Below are positions 35,884 to 46,077 of a stretch of 64,000 nt of DNA, piece after piece. Position numbers and translations under genes: made by a program. Each line of letters opens with the position of its first letter. The stretch's first letter is position 1. The notes under the pieces are model-generated. The model was not told the origin of the DNA and ran no database searches. It saw only the letters and a list, made by a program, of their open reading frames with translations. Origin of the DNA: Mycolicibacterium austroafricanum (GTDB lineage: Bacteria; Actinomycetota; Actinomycetes; Mycobacteriales; Mycobacteriaceae). The stretch is from NCBI RefSeq assembly GCF_000612725.1, contig NZ_HG964460.1:32719-96718 (forward strand). The letters run 5' to 3'.

Positions 35884-37956
35884 ATGCGCCTTCCCGCCCC
35901 CGCCTCCACGCTGGTCACCGCTGGCGACGCCGCCGACGCCGCGCCGACGATGGCAAGTCGCGTGGACCCCGAAGGCGCGCGGCGCATGATGGACATCCTC
36001 ATCAACCTCTACGCCGACCGCCGCCTGGCCGTAGTCCGCGAGTACGTCTCCAATGCCGTGGACGCCACCCGCGTCGCAGGCAGCACCGCGCCGGTGCGCG
36101 TCACCAGCCCCACCGAGCTGGAACCCAACCTCGTCGTCGCCGACACCGGTGTCGGGATGTCGGCAGCCGAGGTCGAAGACACGTTCCTGGCGTTCGCCGC
36201 CTCCACCAAGCGCGACAGCAACGACCAGATCGGCGGACTCGGTGTCGGCGCGAAATCCGCTCTGACCCTTGCTGAATCATTCCTGGTGGACACCGTGAAG
36301 GCAGGGCGTCGCACCCTGGTGCGCGCCGCACGTGACCTGACCCATCAGGTGCTGCTGGCCGACTCGCCCTCCGACCTGCCCAACGGCACCACGATCACCA
36401 TCGCAGTGGAGGTCGCCGGCCAGCTCGACACGTGGAACACAGTCATCACCGAGGTGGCGTCCGCACACCCCGCAGGGGCGGTGCTGGTGGACGGCAAGCC
36501 AGTCGCGAGCCTGACCGGCGGACTGCGCTGGATCGGCCCCGTCGGCTGCCTGCGCGCCGGTGCTCGCACCGTCGCCGTGCTTTCCGGCGGCACCCTGTTC
36601 AGCGCGGTCCCCGAGGTCACCAACCGGGTGCTCGGCGCGACCAAGTTGCAGGGCGCGGTCATCGAACTGCCCATCGGTTCGTTCGACCACACCCCGAGCC
36701 GTGAGTCGGTGGTCGCCACCGAACGCACGATGGCCGCGGTGGACGCCGCGCTGGCCGAGTTCGCCGTCCTCTACGCCGACCTGGCTGAGCAGGTGGCGAC
36801 CCTGGCGCTGACCGACGTGCACGCTGCGGCCACCCTGCGCGCCAGCGTCCTGGGTGACGTGGCCCGCGCCGATCTGCTGCCGGTCCCGTTCCACGCGGCT
36901 GTGCCCGCCGGCGCGGGTGTGCGGCACGGGTCGGAGAAGGGACGGCGCACCCAGCGCCGCCGCTGGAAGATCGCCGGAGAAGACGAGGTGGTGTTCACCG
37001 CGCTCTCAGCTGAGCGTGCGCTCAAAGACGTTGTGGTGGTGACCGATGTGCCAGCACGGCGCGGCCTGCGCAGCTTCGCCACGATGATGGCCGACACACA
37101 CCCCGAGGCGCGGTGGGTGGTCCCCATCGTCGAAGGCCAGGACCGTGTCGAGTTGCCCATCCTGGGTGAGGGCGACACCGACACCGGACAGGTATGGCCG
37201 ATCAGCGCCGACACCCCTGGCGTCACCGTCTACAGCTTCACCGAGTGGCTGGCCGCCACCGCGACCACGCGCGCCCCGCGCAGCGGTCTGGCCGGATACA
37301 TGACGATGCGCGTCATCAGCGATGACCGCCCACAGCACCAGGAGCTGTTGACCGGAGCAGAGATCGCCGCGCTGGGACTGCCGGTCTTCTACCTCGAAGA
37401 GGACTGCGGCCGCACCTACGACCAGCGCATCGCCGGGTCCAACGCGGTGGCCGTATACCTCGGTCGCCGCAAGCCGGGGCCGCTGCTGGCCGCAGTGCCC
37501 GTCGCACAGACCTACCACGAATGGGCCAAGGCGCGGTTCGCCGCCGAGACCGTCGGGTGGACCGAGACCGAACTGGTCGCCGCTGCCATCGACTCTCAGT
37601 CCTACTGGCACGGCGACCGCGTTCGCCTCACGCTGGCCGCGACCGCCGCGTCGCAGGTGGACGCGACCCACCCGCTGCGCGCCGTGCTGACCCGGGCAGC
37701 GGAGATCGAAGCTGCGTGCAAGGCCGTACCGGCGGCGCACACCGCGGTGATGGAGCGCGCACGCAGCATCGGCCTGGCGGGCCAGTACATGCGCGAGGTC
37801 ACCGACCTGTTGACGGCGATTCGGCGCGCGTACCCGCTGCTGGAGCATCTGCGCGGCTCTGCCTTCGACAACGAGAAGCAGGGATTCATCGACAATCTCG
37901 TGCACACCCCGCCGCGGATGCCCGCAACGTCCAGCTCCACCGCCGACGCCGCCTGA
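35884..37956 (+). CDS. RIIA-like GHKL ATPase
   Basis: This 690-residue protein has a GHKL ATPase domain at its N-terminus: N-box EYVSNAVDA (Asn57), G1 box ADTGVGMS (about 86-93) and G2 box GGLGVGAKS (about 117-125), preceded by STKRDSNDQI. This order, with the STK-x-SN-x-IGG signature, matches RIIA-type proteins of T4 and other phages. The rest is a long less-conserved region. T4 RIIA acts with RIIB at the membrane and counters exclusion by RexAB. AGGAG lies 8 nt before ATG 35884. The neighbour is RIIB-like, which supports the call. Confidence 0.8.
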   Translation: MRLPAPASTLVTAGDAADAAPTMASRVDPEGARRMMDILINLYADRRLAVVREYVSNAVDATRVAGSTAPVRVTSPTELEPNLVVADTGVGMSAAEVEDTFLAFAASTKRDSNDQIGGLGVGAKSALTLAESFLVDTVKAGRRTLVRAARDLTHQVLLADSPSDLPNGTTITIAVEVAGQLDTWNTVITEVASAHPAGAVLVDGKPVASLTGGLRWIGPVGCLRAGARTVAVLSGGTLFSAVPEVTNRVLGATKLQGAVIELPIGSFDHTPSRESVVATERTMAAVDAALAEFAVLYADLAEQVATLALTDVHAAATLRASVLGDVARADLLPVPFHAAVPAGAGVRHGSEKGRRTQRRRWKIAGEDEVVFTALSAERALKDVVVVTDVPARRGLRSFATMMADTHPEARWVVPIVEGQDRVELPILGEGDTDTGQVWPISADTPGVTVYSFTEWLAATATTRAPRSGLAGYMTMRVISDDRPQHQELLTGAEIAALGLPVFYLEEDCGRTYDQRIAGSNAVAVYLGRRKPGPLLAAVPVAQTYHEWAKARFAAETVGWTETELVAAAIDSQSYWHGDRVRLTLAATAASQVDATHPLRAVLTRAAEIEAACKAVPAAHTAVMERARSIGLAGQYMREVTDLLTAIRRAYPLLEHLRGSAFDNEKQGFIDNLVHTPPRMPATSSSTADAA

Positions 37957-38000
37957 CCGGCGCGGACGACCACACCCCGACAGACAAGGAAACACACACC

Positions 38001-39317
<1,317 letters not shown>

Positions 39318-39323
39318 ATAGCA

Positions 39324-39482
39324 GTGCTTCACACAGACTGCCGCCGCTGCGGGCACAGCTACACCTCCCACCAGCACCACCGCGCCGGAACTGACTGCTG
39401 TGCACCCTTCTGCAGTTGCCGCGTCTACCGCCGTCGATGGTCGCCGATGCACCGGCTTCGCGAGAGCCTGGCGCGGCGATGA
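39324..39482 (+). CDS. 52-residue Cys-rich mini-protein
   Basis: This short frame (MLHTDCRRCGHSYTSHQHHR) holds CxxC and CCxxxxCxC clusters, likely for zinc. GGGGAG precedes the GTG start. Its stop overlaps the next ATG (ATGA). Function is unknown. Confidence 0.5.
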   Translation: MLHTDCRRCGHSYTSHQHHRAGTDCCAPFCSCRVYRRRWSPMHRLRESLARR

Positions 39483-39835
39483 GCACCACCTACGTCCCGC
39501 TCACGCTCGGGGAGCTGGTCGCCCATCTTCGCGAACTCGGTGATGAGCCGGTGCGTGGACTGACCGGAAACGTGCACTCCCACAGGGCGTTCTACGACCG
39601 CAGTGCGACGGAGCCGACCGACGATGTGCGTAACGGTGCCTGGCTGGCCGAGGCCTACAGCGCCGAGATCGATACGCCGCTGCCCGGCTACGGCGGCGGG
39701 CAGTACCGCGTCAGCGCCGACGAGGTGGTCTACTACGCCCGCTACGGCCACGACGGGCCGGTCATCATCGGATTCGAGCGCGCCGCCGACGGCGTTCACG
39801 AACTGGTGCTGCTCGATGACAGGTACCGGCTGTGA
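39479..39835 (+). CDS. hypothetical protein
   Basis: This 118-residue protein starts MSTTYVPLTLGELVAHLREL. It has a helical start and an acidic beta-rich end. It overlaps its neighbours on both sides. No family is recognised. Confidence 0.6.
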   Translation: MSTTYVPLTLGELVAHLRELGDEPVRGLTGNVHSHRAFYDRSATEPTDDVRNGAWLAEAYSAEIDTPLPGYGGGQYRVSADEVVYYARYGHDGPVIIGFERAADGVHELVLLDDRYRL

Positions 39836-40173
39836 CGATCCCGTCGCTTCGGCTGCCCGCACCGCCGACACCAGCGGTCGCCGGCCGATTCCGCGCGCGT
39901 GCAGTCGACGTCGACGCTGTGCGCGTCGTGCTCGGCGCGACCACCGAAGCCGACATCCTGGCGCTGTGTCCGTCGGCCAACGTCGGTGTCGGCGGCTGCA
40001 CCGACCACCCGGACAGCGCTGATCTGCGCTGGGTCATCGTCGCCACCAGCACCGGGCCGGTCCCGGCGCTGGACGGCGACTGGATCGTCGCGCTGTCCAC
40101 CGGGTTCGAGGTGCTGTCCAACGCACGATTTCGGGCGCGCTTCGCTTCACTGGACGACAGCGACGGGAACTGA
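39832..40173 (+). CDS. hypothetical protein
   Basis: This 113-residue protein starts at GTG in a GTGA overlap. The second half (LRWVIVATSTGPVPALDGDW) looks beta-rich. No family is recognised. Confidence 0.55.
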   Translation: MTIPSLRLPAPPTPAVAGRFRARAVDVDAVRVVLGATTEADILALCPSANVGVGGCTDHPDSADLRWVIVATSTGPVPALDGDWIVALSTGFEVLSNARFRARFASLDDSDGN

Positions 40174-40176
40174 GCC

Positions 40177-40407
40177 ATGGACACACCCACATCGGTGATT
40201 GAACCCGCCAGCGCCGCTGCTGGCCGTGTCTATCGCATCGCTTTCCACGACGACGACTGGGATCACTGGACCGGCCCGGAGCAGTGGGCGACCTACCTGG
40301 GCGTGCGCGACCCCGCGTCGGGTCACTGGCAGGTGCGCAGCCTCGACGGGACGCCCATCGACTGGACCTACGCCGACGACGAAATCATCGTGCGGGGGCA
40401 GGCGTGA
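40177..40407 (+). CDS. small DDDWDHW-family protein, copy A
   Basis: This 76-residue protein starts MDTPTSVIEPASAAAGRVYR and carries FHDDDWDHW and WTYADDEIIV. A paralog of the same size with KDDDWDHW and WDYADDEVVV is encoded at 43924-44163, so this is a small duplicated family. Function is unknown. Confidence 0.65.
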   Translation: MDTPTSVIEPASAAAGRVYRIAFHDDDWDHWTGPEQWATYLGVRDPASGHWQVRSLDGTPIDWTYADDEIIVRGQA

Positions 40408-40565
40408 GCACCCGGAACCACGCGCCCGGCACTGAACCCGGTGCAGAATGCCGGCTGATCCGTGAACTTCGGCCACGGTGCTCGTGCGGCCAGCCGCTGC
40501 ACGGGTGTACCTGCGCAGGGGAGCCGCCGTGCGGGCGTGACTGCGGCGAGTGCGAATTGGACTGA
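40404..40565 (+). CDS. 53-residue Cys-rich mini-protein
   Basis: The frame starts at GTG overlapping the previous stop (GTGA). It contains RCSCGQPLHGCTCAGEPPCG and CGECELD, eight cysteines in all, suggesting one or two metal sites. Confidence 0.5.
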   Translation: MSTRNHAPGTEPGAECRLIRELRPRCSCGQPLHGCTCAGEPPCGRDCGECELD

Positions 40566-40571
40566 CCGGCG

Positions 40572-40898
40572 GTGGAACTCTCAGACGAGAAGCGTGCGGT
40601 CAAAGCAGCGACGCTGGCACACCTGCGCGAACATGCAGCCGCGCTGCACCTGGCTGTCGGCCAGGTCTGGCAGCACATCGGTGCGGTCTCGCTGGTGGAA
40701 CCGTCGCGACGGCTGCACACCGACGGCAGCTGCATCCGTATCGTCCAGGTCGCCGGCCAAGGCCGCGCCCGCACGACCCGCTTCGTGAAGATCGACCCGC
40801 CACGCGGCGGCAACGGCGGCTTCGACCGGCAGTCGCACCCGATCACGGCTCTGGAGTTGGCGCGTGCGTGGCAGCTCGTCAATGCCGCCGGCGAGTGA
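40572..40898 (+). CDS. hypothetical protein
   Basis: This 108-residue protein starts MELSDEKRAVKAATLAHLRE, with a helical N-terminus and a beta-rich middle (SCIRIVQVAGQGRARTTRFV). It is the last gene before a control region with two inverted decamers and the dyad operator. Confidence 0.6.
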   Translation: MELSDEKRAVKAATLAHLREHAAALHLAVGQVWQHIGAVSLVEPSRRLHTDGSCIRIVQVAGQGRARTTRFVKIDPPRGGNGGFDRQSHPITALELARAWQLVNAAGE

Positions 40899-40914
40899 GG
40901 CGGCAAGCGCCTGC

Positions 40915-40997
40915 TGTCACGTCCTCCAGATCGCAACGGTGTGTGCCGCCGCGGCTGAAATGCCCACCGGGACGTGGTGCATGCCGAGGACGTGACA
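40915..40997. promoter_or_regulatory. inverted pair of TGTCACGTCC decamers
   Basis: TGTCACGTCC at 40915-40924 and its reverse complement GGACGTGACA at 40988-40997 face each other 63 bases apart, upstream of the dyad operator at 41044. The only paired arrangement of this motif in the window. Confidence 0.55.
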
Positions 40998-41043
40998 TCT
41001 CCCGGCGGGCGCTGCGTTGCGCGCTGTCGACATGTGCGGCTAA

Positions 41044-41058
41044 TCTCTAAAATGGAGA
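41044..41058 (+). promoter_or_regulatory. TCTCT-dyad operator upstream of 41083 operon
   Basis: TCTCTAAAATGGAGA has one mismatch in the right arm compared with the other four copies. It ends 24 bases before the GTATG start region of the next gene. Confidence 0.6.
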
Positions 41059-41082
41059 ACAGGGGATTGGGGAGCCGCCCGT

Positions 41083-41778
41083 ATGACCACCACCGCCGTC
41101 GCCGTCGCCGACACGCTGCGCGAGCTGGCACGCCAGACTGACCGGCAGCTGGCCGAGGTCGGCAGCCAGATCGCACGCCATCAGCGTTCCCGCACCGGCC
41201 ACATCGCGAGGCTGCGCGACCTTCTCGGTGCACACAAGGACACCGCCGCTGAGGACGTGCTTTCGCAGGCACATCGTTGCAGCGGCGAGGATTCCCGCAT
41301 CGCGCTGCGGTGCAACGAGATAGCCACGATCGAGGAATCCCTGGCCGACCTGCTCGCTGAGCGCGCCGCACTCGATGATGTCTATGCCGCCAACGGCCGC
41401 TGGTCGCGGTTCTTTCTCGTCGCCGGCGGACACATCCACGCCAGCACCGCCTGCTCAACCTGCAACAAGGGCGAGACACCCACCGAGTTCGGCTGGCTGA
41501 CCGACCTGTCAGCGCTGACCGAGGCCGACGCGGTGGCCACCCACGGTGCGTTGCTGTGCACAGTGTGCTTCCCCAGCGCTCCCGTGGAGTGGACCAACTT
41601 CTACGAGACCCAGGCCGCCGCGAAGAAAGCCGCCCGGTGCCCCGGATCGGGAACCCGGGATTACCCGCGCGAGACAGCCCGGATGGGCTATGCCGCAGGC
41701 AACTACGGCACGTGCAGCCATTGTGGTCAGAACACCACCCTGACCGCCACCAACAAACTCCGGGGACACAAGCCGTGA
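41083..41778 (+). CDS. hypothetical protein with zinc-ribbon-like motifs
   Basis: This 231-residue protein has a long N-terminal coiled coil (about 5-100, around RELARQTDRQLAEVGSQIAR), then STACSTCNKG and LCTVCFP, and a second pair near the end (CPGSG, CSHCGQN). It looks like a phage- or plasmid-type structural or DNA-associated protein, but no family is recognised. It leads an operon behind the dyad operator. Confidence 0.65.
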   Translation: MTTTAVAVADTLRELARQTDRQLAEVGSQIARHQRSRTGHIARLRDLLGAHKDTAAEDVLSQAHRCSGEDSRIALRCNEIATIEESLADLLAERAALDDVYAANGRWSRFFLVAGGHIHASTACSTCNKGETPTEFGWLTDLSALTEADAVATHGALLCTVCFPSAPVEWTNFYETQAAAKKAARCPGSGTRDYPRETARMGYAAGNYGTCSHCGQNTTLTATNKLRGHKP

Positions 41779-42269
41779 CGGCGACCATCAAGGGTGCCCC
41801 CACCGATGCGGCGGGGGCACCGGCACGCAAGCTGACCGGCGACCAGTACATGGAACTGCTGCTGGCGCGCCAGGCCGAGTTCATGGCGCAGTACGAGCCG
41901 CGACCGGGCGCGAAAGCGCTCCTGGCGCCGACGCTGGAGACGTTCGTGCGTGCCGGCGACGAGGATCTGGTCGAGTTGCCCGAGCCGCCACCGAAGCGGG
42001 TGGCGGCCCCGCGGCGCTACCGTCCTGCTTCGTTTTGGCGTGAGCGGGTCCAGGCGCTCGACGCGCAGATGGCCGCGGTATCGGCGAGCGTTGATCTCGG
42101 GGACCGTGCGGCGGCCGGAGGTGTCGGACTCGGACCGAAGCGCAACGCCAGGCATCGGAAGCGCATGGACGCGGCCCTGCAGCGCTACGTCGCGCTGAAA
42201 AAGCACAGGGACCACGCCGAGATGATGCTGCGCAGCGCGACAGCACGCGAACAGAAGCAAGGAGGCTGA
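41775..42269 (+). CDS. hypothetical helical protein
   Basis: This 164-residue protein starts at GTG in a GTGA overlap. It has a Pro/Arg-rich centre and a basic helical end (NARHRKRMDAALQRYVALKK). No family is recognised. Confidence 0.55.
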   Translation: MTATIKGAPTDAAGAPARKLTGDQYMELLLARQAEFMAQYEPRPGAKALLAPTLETFVRAGDEDLVELPEPPPKRVAAPRRYRPASFWRERVQALDAQMAAVSASVDLGDRAAAGGVGLGPKRNARHRKRMDAALQRYVALKKHRDHAEMMLRSATAREQKQGG

Positions 42270-42270
42270 G

Positions 42271-42426
42271 ATGGATCTGGAGAACGTAGCGCAAGGGTTG
42301 CAGGCGACGTTCGGGGTGTGGGGCGAGTCGCCGTCGTACCCGTCGGCGGACTGGAAGTACGAGGTCGCCAACGGCGACACCAGGCTGGGTTACTGGCAGT
42401 GGGTCGCGGCAAAGATGGAGGGCTGA
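42271..42426 (+). CDS. 51-residue mini-protein
   Basis: This short frame (MDLENVAQGLQATFGVWGES) has AAGGAGG 5 nt before its ATG, and its stop overlaps the next ATG (TGATG). It is acidic and Trp-rich. Confidence 0.55.
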   Translation: MDLENVAQGLQATFGVWGESPSYPSADWKYEVANGDTRLGYWQWVAAKMEG

Positions 42427-42872
42427 TGGCCGAGGCGGTCATCGTCGATGTCGACGGCACGTTATGCGATGTCTCGACCGTGCGCCACCACATCGCGGAG
42501 CGCCCGAAGAACTTCGACGCTTTCCACGCCGCATCCGCGCAGTGCCCGCCGATCGCGCAGACACTGGATTTCGTCGAACGTCACCACCGGGCCGGACGCA
42601 CCATCGTGGTCGTTACCGCGCGCCGTTACCAGTGGGAGGGGCTGACCCGCGCCTGGTTGCAACGGCATCTGACTGTGCCGTTCGTCGGGCCGTTCATGCG
42701 CGGTGATGACGACGTGCGTCCCGACGTTGAGGTCAAGCGGCGAATCCACGAGATCCTGCTGCGAGACCACGACTACCGCATCGTCGAAGCCATCGATGAC
42801 AACCCGAGCATCGTCGCGCTGTGGCAGGAACTGGGAATCCCCACCACGGTGGTCCCGGGCTGGGCCGGGTGA
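42426..42872 (+). CDS. HAD phosphatase, polynucleotide 3'-phosphatase-like
   Basis: This 148-residue protein has the HAD nucleophile motif VDVDGTLCD (Asp8, Asp10) and a second acidic site in EAIDDNPSIVALW. The arrangement resembles the phosphatase half of T4-type polynucleotide kinase and small phage HAD proteins; the kinase half is absent. A role in nucleic-acid end repair or nucleotide metabolism is inferred. Confidence 0.75.
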   Translation: MAEAVIVDVDGTLCDVSTVRHHIAERPKNFDAFHAASAQCPPIAQTLDFVERHHRAGRTIVVVTARRYQWEGLTRAWLQRHLTVPFVGPFMRGDDDVRPDVEVKRRIHEILLRDHDYRIVEAIDDNPSIVALWQELGIPTTVVPGWAG

Positions 42873-42958
42873 GTCGCGCCCTACCCAGCTCTGCACCGCG
42901 GCGCGTGCTCTCCTGGCGCCGACGACCTAACAGCACAGCCGGAAAGAGGCCCAGACAC

Positions 42959-43324
42959 ATGGCACTGACGCGCGAGCAGGTCCACCAGCGCATCGCCGGC
43001 ATGCACCTCGATGACCTGGATCTGATCGTCACTCGGGACAACGACGGATTCTCCGCCGACCCGCATCGTGGCGGCGGCAGCAGCGAGGACATCGGGTCCA
43101 GCTACGAGGTGCCGGAATCGGCGGATGATCGGGGGCGGATGGCGTTCACCGTCGGACCCTGGACCGCGTTCCAGTACCACTCCTCGGTCACCGCTCCGCA
43201 CCGCGGAAACTATGACGGACTCCTCGACGACCTTGTCGCTGGGCACGTCTCGGCTGTCGTCGTCGGTTGTACGCCCATCCTGGAGAACAACACCTGGGTG
43301 CTGGCCGTGCGAGCGGAGAGCTGA
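42959..43324 (+). CDS. hypothetical protein
   Basis: The 121-residue product (MALTREQVHQRIAGMHLDDL) begins after GGAAAGAGG. An acidic N-terminal helix is followed by a beta-rich half. No family is recognised. Confidence 0.55.
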   Translation: MALTREQVHQRIAGMHLDDLDLIVTRDNDGFSADPHRGGGSSEDIGSSYEVPESADDRGRMAFTVGPWTAFQYHSSVTAPHRGNYDGLLDDLVAGHVSAVVVGCTPILENNTWVLAVRAES

Positions 43325-43329
43325 CCAGC

Positions 43330-43611
43330 GTGGGATTTTGGGACCAAGTGGACGCCGCGTTGGCCGGAGCGCGGACGGCGAAGACCGCCGATGAGTTGAT
43401 CGCGGCGCTCAACGCGCAGCACCCACCGAGCAGCGGGGATGCGTTCTTCGCCGGATCGGGCGGTGACAACCAGTTGATCGGTGCGCTGGACCGCACCTAC
43501 TGGAAAGTGCACTCGGTGGAAGCTGACTACCACTGGCAGGCCGTCTCGAACGTCGACGGCAGCCACATCGAGTACGTCGAAGGCGACGTATACCGCCGGG
43601 AAGGGGGTTGA
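43330..43611 (+). CDS. hypothetical protein
   Basis: The 93-residue product starts at GTG 43330 (MGFWDQVDAALAGARTAKTA). It has a helical first half and a beta-rich acidic second half. Confidence 0.55.
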   Translation: MGFWDQVDAALAGARTAKTADELIAALNAQHPPSSGDAFFAGSGGDNQLIGALDRTYWKVHSVEADYHWQAVSNVDGSHIEYVEGDVYRREGG

Positions 43612-43616
43612 TCACC

Positions 43617-43727
43617 GTGGCAGAAAACGAACCCACCCAGTCCGAGATCGACGCCGCCATCGCCGTTCTCGCCCGCACCGACCGCTACAGCGTCAAAGAC
43701 AACGACCGCGACGATTGGATCGCCTGA
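43617..43727 (+). CDS. 36-residue mini-protein
   Basis: This tiny acidic frame (MAENEPTQSEIDAAIAVLAR) starts with GTG, preceded by AAGGGGG. Its stop overlaps the next ATG (TGATG). Confidence 0.45.
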   Translation: MAENEPTQSEIDAAIAVLARTDRYSVKDNDRDDWIA

Positions 43728-43918
43728 TGCGTGAACTTCACTTCGACCACCGGGGCCAGACCTACCGGCTGGAGGTCGACGACTACGGCGACCACGAGTC
43801 TTCGGACACCCTCACCGTGTACGGCCCCGACGACTGCGCGCTGTCCAGCTTCGACTCCACGGCGCACACCGACGCCGCGCGTATCGCCGAGGCCAAGCGC
43901 GAGATCGAAGGACTGTAG
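43727..43918 (+). CDS. small hypothetical protein
   Basis: This 63-residue acidic protein (MRELHFDHRGQTYRLEVDDY) ends 5 bases before the DDDWDHW paralog. No family is recognised. Confidence 0.55.
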   Translation: MRELHFDHRGQTYRLEVDDYGDHESSDTLTVYGPDDCALSSFDSTAHTDAARIAEAKREIEGL

Positions 43919-43923
43919 CCGTC

Positions 43924-44163
43924 ATGGACATCCCTGACTCGGTCATCGACCCGGCAGCCGCGACCCCCGACACGTTCCGCTACGTCGTCGCACTCAAAGA
44001 CGACGACTGGGATCACTGGGACTCTGCTGGGCAGGTATCGAAGTACAACGGAGCACGTCGCGCCGGCACCGGGCGCTGGAACCTGCGCGATCTCGTTACC
44101 GGATCCCCGGTCGCCTGGGATTACGCCGACGACGAAGTGGTGGTGCTGGCGGTGCTGAACTGA
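43924..44163 (+). CDS. small DDDWDHW-family protein, copy B
   Basis: This 79-residue paralog of the 40177 protein shares MDxPxSVIxPA at its start, KDDDWDHW in the middle and WDYADDEVVV near the end. The two genes are about 3.7 kb apart. Confidence 0.65.
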   Translation: MDIPDSVIDPAAATPDTFRYVVALKDDDWDHWDSAGQVSKYNGARRAGTGRWNLRDLVTGSPVAWDYADDEVVVLAVLN

Positions 44164-44398
44164 GCCGTCGCTGCTCCGGTGGGCTGGCATTTCGAGCAGG
44201 CCACGGGGCGCTGTACCAGCATCTTGAACACGCGTCGGGTCACGCGTCATTCGCGCACTTCTGACCCTGCTTGTCCGCGTGTCGGCACTCGCTAGTGGAC
44301 CTCGACGCCGCGGCGCCTCACACTCGTCGCAATCGACACCAATCAGCTTCTGCGCGGCTGCTTGTCGTAGCGCGGACCGTCGATAGGAACCCGAGTTC

Positions 44399-45187
44399 AT
44401 GTCGCGTGTAGAGATCACACCAGACGCGATCGCCGCTGTGCTCTCGGAGTACCCGCAGCTTACTTGGCACGGCTTCCGTGAGGACCCGAGTCCTACACCG
44501 TGGAGCGGCGATGCTGCCCACGCGCAGGTACAGCGGGTGGTCGATCATCTCGTGGCGACATATCCGCGCGGAACGCGGATCAACCCGAACGCATACTCCT
44601 ACAGTCTCAAGCACGTCTACGAGCGCCTGGCCGGCGAGTACATCACCAACGGGACGTTCATCCTTGCCGCACTGCTGGCCGGCTACCGCTGCGAGCCCCA
44701 GGACCGCGGCCCGAACGCCACGTTCGACATGCGCCAGCGGGACGTGTTGCGTGCCTGGTCCGCGAGCCACAATCAGCCCCTGCGCCGGTCATGCACCCCC
44801 GAAGAACGCGCGGGGGACACGCAGCGTGAGTTCGCGGTCGACTGGGATGCGCTCGTCGATACCGGCCGTTACCGTGTTCCCGCCCGCGATGCGCTGGAGG
44901 CGATCATTCTCGACTGCGTGATTGATACCCGCGGCGCCTATGACCCGCTTGACGAAGACGACCCCGCGGCGGTGTTCGCCGAAATAGTGGTCGACGATCT
45001 TCGCTCGGACGGGGCGGAATCGCGGATCGGTCAGCAGTTCGGCGATCTGCTGGCCGCAGCGCCGATCGGTGTTGACAGCGCGGAGCCCGGACAGGACTGC
45101 CCCCGGGGTTACTTTCGCGTCACGATCGCCGGCGAGGCTTTCGAAGGTCCGCTCGTCGACATCCCGTGCAGCTACGTCTTTTCCTGA
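44399..45187 (+). CDS. hypothetical protein
   Basis: The 262-residue product (MSRVEITPDAIAAVLSEYPQ) is mostly helical. The segment NAYSYSLKHVYERLAGEYIT and the following helix resemble DNA- or protein-binding helical bundles seen in phage proteins, but no family can be named. A 235-base gap without obvious features precedes it. Confidence 0.6.
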   Translation: MSRVEITPDAIAAVLSEYPQLTWHGFREDPSPTPWSGDAAHAQVQRVVDHLVATYPRGTRINPNAYSYSLKHVYERLAGEYITNGTFILAALLAGYRCEPQDRGPNATFDMRQRDVLRAWSASHNQPLRRSCTPEERAGDTQREFAVDWDALVDTGRYRVPARDALEAIILDCVIDTRGAYDPLDEDDPAAVFAEIVVDDLRSDGAESRIGQQFGDLLAAAPIGVDSAEPGQDCPRGYFRVTIAGEAFEGPLVDIPCSYVFS

Positions 45188-45242
45188 TGCTGTGCCGCGT
45201 GTGCTGCAGTCGTGTTTGGTCGCAGCTGCGGCACAGGTGTTT

Positions 45243-45383
45243 TCAGTCGCCGAACATGGCCCGCTCGTAGCTGCGCTCGGCGCGCTCGGTCGCGGCCTCT
45301 TCATCGAAGTTGTCTTCGCGCATCTGCTCGAAGTCGGGCTCGTCGGAACCGTAGTCGTCGTCATCGTCGCGTCGGCGGCTCAT
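45243..45383 (-). CDS. 46-residue acidic mini-protein
   Basis: This minus-strand frame (MSRRRDDDDDYGSDEPDFEQ) has AAAGG upstream of its ATG. It is highly acidic and predicted helical. It is the only minus gene between 35 and 48 kb. Confidence 0.5.
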   Translation of the reverse strand: MSRRRDDDDDYGSDEPDFEQMREDNFDEEAATERAERSYERAMFGD

Positions 45384-45461
45384 GGGGTGCCTTTCGGTGC
45401 AGCAGCAGTGACGTGCGCAAGCTAGGCCGCCGATGCCGGCGCACCGGGCCCGCGGCGCGAC

Positions 45462-45471
45462 TGTCACGTCC
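45462..45471 (+). promoter_or_regulatory. TGTCACGTCC decamer, copy 7
   Basis: Exact copy, located between divergent genes (45243-45383 minus and 45583 plus). Confidence 0.4.
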
Positions 45472-45582
45472 CGGCTGGCCAGAGGTGCACGTCATGGGCC
45501 CCTGCCGCGCCGGGCACGCAGCCTGAGCGGCACCGGTTCTAGCGTGGGCGCACGTATCCGCACCGAGAAAGTGAGTCACACA

Positions 45583-45744
45583 GTGGCGACCATCACCATC
45601 AACGTCCCGGCCAAAGACGCCCGCATTTACCTCGAAGAGGTGTTGCGGCAGGTCGATTTCGGATTCACTTCTGGGCACGTCGACCGCGACACGAACTGGG
45701 ATGCGAAGTTCGATGCCGGCGAACACGACGGCTTCGCGTCGTGA
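45583..45744 (+). CDS. small hypothetical protein
   Basis: This frame starts at GTG 45583 or 45571 (MATITINVPAKDARIYLEEV) and gives 53 or 57 residues. It seems beta-strand then helix. The next gene overlaps it (GTGA). Confidence 0.5.
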   Translation: MATITINVPAKDARIYLEEVLRQVDFGFTSGHVDRDTNWDAKFDAGEHDGFAS

Positions 45745-45971
45745 ACACCTGGCCTGGATACGGCGGCTGGGCCGTCCAGAAGCAGGGCGACTGCGAGTAC
45801 CACATCGCCACAGTGGCCGGCGGTCACCGTGCGGCATATGTCACGCTCAACGACGCCGGAGAATGGGTCGCCGGCTTGTACGACCGACAGGGAACTGCGA
45901 CGGTGGTCGGGTCCGGTTATCCGTCGCTACACGTGGCGAAGCTCGCGGCTGACGCCGCGCGCAACCCCTGA
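45741..45971 (+). CDS. small hypothetical protein
   Basis: This 76-residue protein (MNTWPGYGGWAVQKQGDCEY) is beta-rich and overlaps the previous gene. No family is recognised. Confidence 0.55.
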   Translation: MNTWPGYGGWAVQKQGDCEYHIATVAGGHRAAYVTLNDAGEWVAGLYDRQGTATVVGSGYPSLHVAKLAADAARNP

Positions 45972-46077
45972 CTGCTTCCGACACGGAACTCGCCGCGGTG
46001 TTCGGCGTGGCGTCGCGTGTGGACCCACCAGTGATGCGGGATCTGACACGATCCGGGCAGGCTACAGAGGAGAACAG

